Below are positions 58,330 to 64,000 of a DNA stretch of 64,000 nucleotides, in pieces. Source of the stretch: Pristionchus mayeri (taxonomy: Eukaryota; Nematoda; Chromadorea; Rhabditida; Neodiplogasteridae); contig BTRK01000002.1 in assembly GCA_036245805.1 (NCBI GenBank), forward strand, positions 3,778,689 to 3,842,688, given 5' to 3'. Made by a program: the position numbers and the translations under genes. Position 1 is the stretch's first letter. Each line of letters starts with the position of its first letter. The notes below the pieces were generated by a model that saw only the letters and a list, made by a program, of their open reading frames with translations, was not told the origin of the DNA and ran no database searches.

Positions 58330-60175
58330 TTAGTCATAGGCGAGGGAGTAGTCGTCGAAATTGTTACCATTATCTTCTTCTTCGAGATGGTTAGTGATAG
58401 GTGCATTCATGTAACTCATTGAAGCAGAAACAGAACGTTGGCTGTGATATACAGAGGTTGAGGGGAACATTTGAGTTGAATAAGGTCTGGATAGAGAGGA
58501 GGATGCACGGGGAACTGTGGCGTAATTGGAAGTCGAGCTAGAGGTGCGAGAAACGGATGAAGCTTGACGGGAAATATAGGAAGCATTATTTCTAAAGAGG
58601 GGAGATGGAATAGAAGTAGTGGAGGGAAAGTGACTAGCCGTGGCGAGAGAAGGGGCACGAGGAGTGGAGGGGAATTGACTCGCCATGGTGAGAGAAGAAG
58701 AGACACGGGGAGTAGAGGGGAAGTGACTAGTTGTCGTGAGAGGAGAGGAGACACGGGGAGTGGAGGGGAACTGAGCCGCGGTGCTAGAGGGTCTTACGGC
58801 AGAAAGAAGGACAGGGGGTGTGTAGACAGCCCTTCTCGGCTGAGACACCACAAGTCTCTCCTGCTGTTTTCCCTCCTCGCGTCTAGCATTGTGGTTGATT
58901 CGGCCAAGGATGAGTCCTTTCCACTTCCTCTTCTGTGCCTTCACAGTAATCCGCCGACGATGGAGAACAACCTGAGGTGAACATATTATTACATCTGCTA
59001 ATATATTGAATCGTATAAACGGTACCTTGATCAGCCACTCCAGCTTTTCCTGGTCCCGATCTGGATGGCTCAGAGTGGAGGAGTGGAAGAGAAGGACGTC
59101 CAGTTTTCCGGCGAAGCATTCGATGCTTTCCTCAGTGTCGTCGATTGCTGCTACCATCTCTTCTGTGATTCCCTCGTAGATTCCATAGAGAGGGCCTGTA
59201 GAGATCACAATTGATCGATCAGTAGGAATAGGAGTGGATGTAGGACTGATTGACTGACCTTTCTCGGGAGGAGGGAGTCTCTCCTTCAGATCAGCTACAG
59301 TACTCTCCAACTTAGTGATCTTGGTCAACCCCTCCTTGCTGGATTCCACCAGGAGGCGGCTCTGAGAAAAGATGTGAGCACGTTCAAACATGATGAGTAA
59401 GGGTTGGTTTACTTCGTGTCTCACTCCAACAGTGTCATTATAGATTTCTCTACAGGTCCTCTCCAATCTGTCCTGCCGAGCGTTCAACTTCTCGAAGTTT
59501 CCCTTCAGATCAACCAAAAATCCGTAGATCGTATCCAGAGTTACCGTACCTGAAAACGGGTAGTCTACAAATAATAAAGAGAGAAGTCAATACCGATTGG
59601 GGGAGAAGGGATGGGTGTGGGCAGATGAGTGAGAGCAGTCATTGGGGCGGGAGGGGCGCCAGTGTTCTTCTTCTTGGATGAGAAGGTTGACTTGGGAGGA
59701 TGACTGGTAGCGGGAGTGTCTGCCACTGGAGGGATGGAGGTTCCTCGCTCTTTCTTCACTCGTTTGAGGTCCGGAGTGAGGTCGGGAGACATCTCGAGAA
59801 CTTGCATGAATCTCGAGGCGGCACGCATTGGACGAGATCTCTTCCCCTCCTCTTCCACATCAGATTCGGCAGGCTCAACAATTGAGAACTGCAAAGATCA
59901 AAGGCTACACTGGTCAAAGATTACGGTAGTGAACGACAAGATCAACCTACTGGTTCCTTTCTCTTGCGAGGCTGCCTGATTTCCCCGTTGACAGCATCCT
60001 TCAGCAGCTTTTCCATCTCATCTCTCTTCCCCCCATTGACGTACAGAGCCTTTACCCTTGTCTTCCCTCCCTTCTTCACTACTTCGATATCCTCCCATGC
60101 CAACTCCGGGCCTCGAATGAAAGTGCGGTCGGTGATCTCATACCGATCGCCGATCTTCACAAGGCAGTATGACAT
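58330..60175 (-). CDS. BEN-domain-like protein with Ser/Pro-rich repeat tail
   Basis: Four minus-strand exons: 60175-59951, 59888-59594, 59549-59026, 58971-58330; phases agree and give 561 aa. The N-terminus (MSYCLVKIGDRYEITDRTF, IEVVKKGGKTRVKALYVNGG) resembles the small N-terminal fold found in many BEN proteins. Then come an acidic/proline-rich linker with a basic patch (KKKNTG), a coiled-coil-like stretch (LKGNFEKLNARQDRLERTC) and a segment FAGKLDVLLFHSSTLSHPDR then EKLEWLIKVVLHRRR that fits the BEN fold by eye. The tail has four imperfect repeats around FPSTPRVSS. BEN proteins bind DNA or chromatin; the assignment is tentative. The third intron (54 bp) is a multiple of three and open, so a longer isoform is possible. 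The gene lies wholly between the rps-22 inverted arms. Confidence 0.5.
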
Positions 60176-60426
60176 CTAAGATACAATGAATTATCAGATA
60201 TGAAATAACAGTAAAAGATTCGAATCAAGAGGTCAACAAAGAGAACAACGAGATGAGACGAGCGAATAAGGTACACTGATCCCCTATCTCTGAATTTCAT
60301 CACGGTCGAGGGAGTGCTTCTCATGAGTAATGCTGATGAAATCACTTCATAGGACCATTCGTGTCTCAGCTGATCAACATTTTGTTATTCATGCATGTTT
60401 ATTCACTCTCTCATTGGCTGTTCCAG

Positions 60427-60890
60427 ATGTCTGAAAGGTCGTGGAAGGACAAAGTAGTCGGAAGGAGAGAAGCAGGACTGAGCTACGGGCAGATTGTAGA
60501 AAAATGCCACGAGATCGGGAAGAAAAAGGTCACTTTATTCAACAAGAAGTTTCATGTTTCGAGCATTCAGGTGTCTAAGTCATGGTTAGGAAATACCAGG
60601 ACTAACCTTTATTCAAGACCCTTGACTGGCCTGCGGAGTCCCCGGATTTGAATCCGGTGGAAATGGCCTGGGCCATTATGAAGCAGTGGCTGCAGGCGGA
60701 GGACAAGGCCGGATCACTGGATGTACTCGAGAAGGGAATCAGGGAGTGGTGGTCGACCAGATTCACCAAGGAACTCTGTCGCAAACTATCCTACGGATGC
60801 AAGGGCAAATGGAAAAGGTGGCAAAGGCTAATGGAGGGCCCGTCTACGATTAAGTTCCTCCCCCATTTCCCGCTCCCTGTCTCATGTTTA
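60427..60890 (+). pseudogene. Tc1-like transposase remnant
   Basis: 60427-60560 begins MSERSWKDKVVGRREAGLSY GQI-type, the start of a Tc1-family helix-turn-helix. 60620-60890 in another frame reads LDWPAESPDLNPVEMAWAIM then KQWL, which contains the third catalytic residue (the Glu of NPVE) and the conserved WP..SPDLNPIE block. The middle, with the first two catalytic Asp residues, is deleted. No terminal repeats found. Confidence 0.8.
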
Positions 60891-61269
60891 CATTTGTTTT
60901 CGTTCCATTGTAATAAACGAATCTAAGATGGATGGAATAACTTTATCACAAAACATACAAAAGGTGAACAAATACTAACCAAAACAATCCGCTCCTCCAG
61001 TGAAGAAGCAAGTGATCTGGAACAGGAAATAAATATTTAGTTATCACAATAAATTGGCAATATATAAAATGGTCCTAAGAATTACGCTAATCGGATAAAA
61101 AAGGATTTCTAAACATATGTCCCGCTGTACTCGAAATAAGTAAACAATAGCTTACCACAACTAAAAAAGAGCTGCCTCCGTCGATTCCAGCGAGTCCCCC
61201 AGCCGTCTAGAATTTCATCACAAGCTTTTACTGTTCTTTTCAATTTTGTTTTTAAATATAATGAATCAC
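60891..61269 (-). other. Unassigned, possible minus-strand exons
   Basis: On the minus strand, AGGLAGIDGGSSFLVV (about 61205-61158) ends at a GTAAGC donor. ITCFFTGGADCF (about 61020-60985) follows a CCAG acceptor in the same phase. Too short to identify. Part of the region is a diverged inverted copy of 58083-58170. Confidence 0.25.
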
Positions 61270-62633
<1,364 letters not shown>

Positions 62634-62638
62634 GTTTA

Positions 62639-64000
62639 TCACGTGTATCGCGAGTCAGTGAATGAAATATTAGCTCCCCGGGAACAAAACCAAACTTTTT
62701 TTGCCTGATCTTTACTATATTTTAGTGGTAGAATGCCCAGGACGGATGATTTCGAAAAATATAGGTTATTGGTCCCAGAGCCGGCTTTTAGGAATTTTCC
62801 GGTTTTCCACCTGGCTATACTGTATATCAGCTCCCAGATGAGCTAGAAAGGTGGCTTTGGGCTCAATATGTTCGGAAAATTATTTTCAGCAACTTTTGTG
62901 TTGAGAGCATTTTTGAAAAGTCAAAACTGGAAAAGCTATAGAAGAAAAACCAATTTTCGAGAAAGAAAAAAATTATTTTCCATATCACGCAGGAAACTTT
63001 CAATGGATTTTTATTGAATTAAATCAAAGAACAAACATTAACACATGTAGAAAAAAATATTGAAGAGAGAAAAAGCTGACGCCTTTTTCAGGATTTTCGG
63101 CGCCAAACATGGTCATGTGGTATCCTTAATTTACTTTTTAGTTATAAATACAACCGATTTGAGTCATTTCTAGGACAGGAAAGTTTAATGATGCTCAAAA
63201 AACGAGAGTTCGGCTAACTTTCAAAAAATCGATTTTCACATCCTCAATTTTCCCCAAATTTGGGCATTTATAATTTTTCACGTGGGTAAGTTCATCCAGG
63301 ATCTGTATGTATTATTTGTAGTAGACTCCGACTAGATTTAATATTTATTGAAATTGGTAGATCCATGGTTTCGAATCCCTTGGATTCTTCGCTCGAAAAT
63401 GCCTCCACGGGAGTGTTACAAATTTTCAAAATTAGTTTTCAGCTGAGATTGTGTGATTACTGATCGGATTTGTGGATCAAAAATCTCGAAAATAACGTAT
63501 TAGTCACAATAAGCCGAGAAGTTAACGAATCAATACTTTTCTAAAGAAATCGAAAAAAATTAATAATTTTCGAATCATGATATATTGCATTTTGGCTATG
63601 TTTTCTTAATAAGCCGTCCAAAATATGATTTTAAATGCACAAATCCGATCAGTAATCACACAATCTCAGCTAAAAACTAATTTTGAAAATTTGTAACACT
63701 CCCGTGGAGGCATTTTCGAGCGAAGAATCCAAGGGATTCGAAACCATGGATCTACCAATTCCAATAAATATCAAATCTAGTCGCAGTCTACTACAAATAT
63801 TACATACAGATCCTGGATGAACTTACCCACGTGAGAAATTATAAATGCCCAAATTTGGGGAAAATTGAGGATGTGAAAATCGATTTTTGAAAGTTAGCCG
63901 AACTCTCGTTTTTTGAGCATCATTAAACTTTCATGTCCTAGAAATGACTCAAATCGGTTGTATTTATAACTAAAAAGTAAATTAAGGATATCTGGAATGA
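62639..64000. mobile_element. Fold-back element, right end beyond the window
   Basis: Left part begins TATCACGTGTATCGCGAGTC and contains GGTCCCAGAGCCGGCTTTTA as in the element at 52870. The inverted match is clear from 63100-63480 to 63640-64000 (GGAATTGGTAGATCC... type pairing, CCTCCACGGGAGTGTTACAA mirrored), with a centre near 63560. The right arm should end about 480 bp outside the window. No transposase. Confidence 0.85.

Overview
The window reads as genomic DNA of a nematode, possibly a diplogastrid such as Pristionchus (genus is a weak guess). Evidence: genes split into many small exons by introns of about 40-60 bp with TTTCAG-type acceptors, a ribosomal protein uS8 (RPS-22) exon pair, an SDR9C-type dehydrogenase, serpentine-receptor-like exons, an RTE-clade LINE, Helitron Rep exons and several Tc1/mariner elements. 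Because exons are short, most real genes are not visible as long ORFs; the models below were built by hand from splice sites, reading-frame phase and comparison of paralogous copies inside the window.

Layout. 0-10.7 kb: three tandem copies of an unrecognised gene family (copy 1 only its last exon, copy 2 frameshifted, copy 3 intact in its 3' half but missing an exon), interrupted by a mariner relic, SINE-like repeats, a 1.7 kb fold-back element and a 0.9 kb mariner-type MITE. 12.3-15.5 kb: a 12-exon short-chain dehydrogenase. 15.7-21.4 kb: three almost identical 1873-bp tandem units, each with an intact five-exon F-box-like gene plus decayed copies of the last two dehydrogenase exons. 21.7-25.4 kb: a broken mariner and a 1.75 kb fold-back element. 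26.0-34.0 kb: an 8 kb palindrome carrying two divergent copies of a four-TM protein with a C-terminal PPPY motif; the left copy is open, the right copy carries a 1-bp frameshift. 34-42 kb: decayed four-TM paralogues, serpentine-receptor-like exons and an RTE LINE with a full-length 949-aa ORF. 42-44.1 kb: intron-bearing Helitron Rep remnant. 46.0-46.9 kb: palindromic Tc1-type MITE. 47.2-52.3 kb: a 24-exon gene (831 aa predicted) starting with a doublecortin domain, with a Mutator-like palindromic MITE in intron 10. 52.9-54.8 kb: fold-back element. 55.9-56.5 kb: CUB-like exons with a frameshift. 56.8-62.6 kb: 0.95 kb inverted arms each carrying rps-22 exon 1 and its promoter, enclosing a four-exon BEN-like gene and a Tc1-like transposase relic. 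62.6 kb to the end: the left part of another fold-back element.

The dominant theme is inverted and tandem duplication: nine large inverted-repeat structures in 64 kb, plus a homogenised tandem array. These explain most apparent ORF pairs and most gene decay seen here. The most novel coding content is the doublecortin gene with its unrecognised C-terminal two thirds, the F-box-like array and the three-copy family at the left end. Everything is inferred from the sequence alone; no database search was run.
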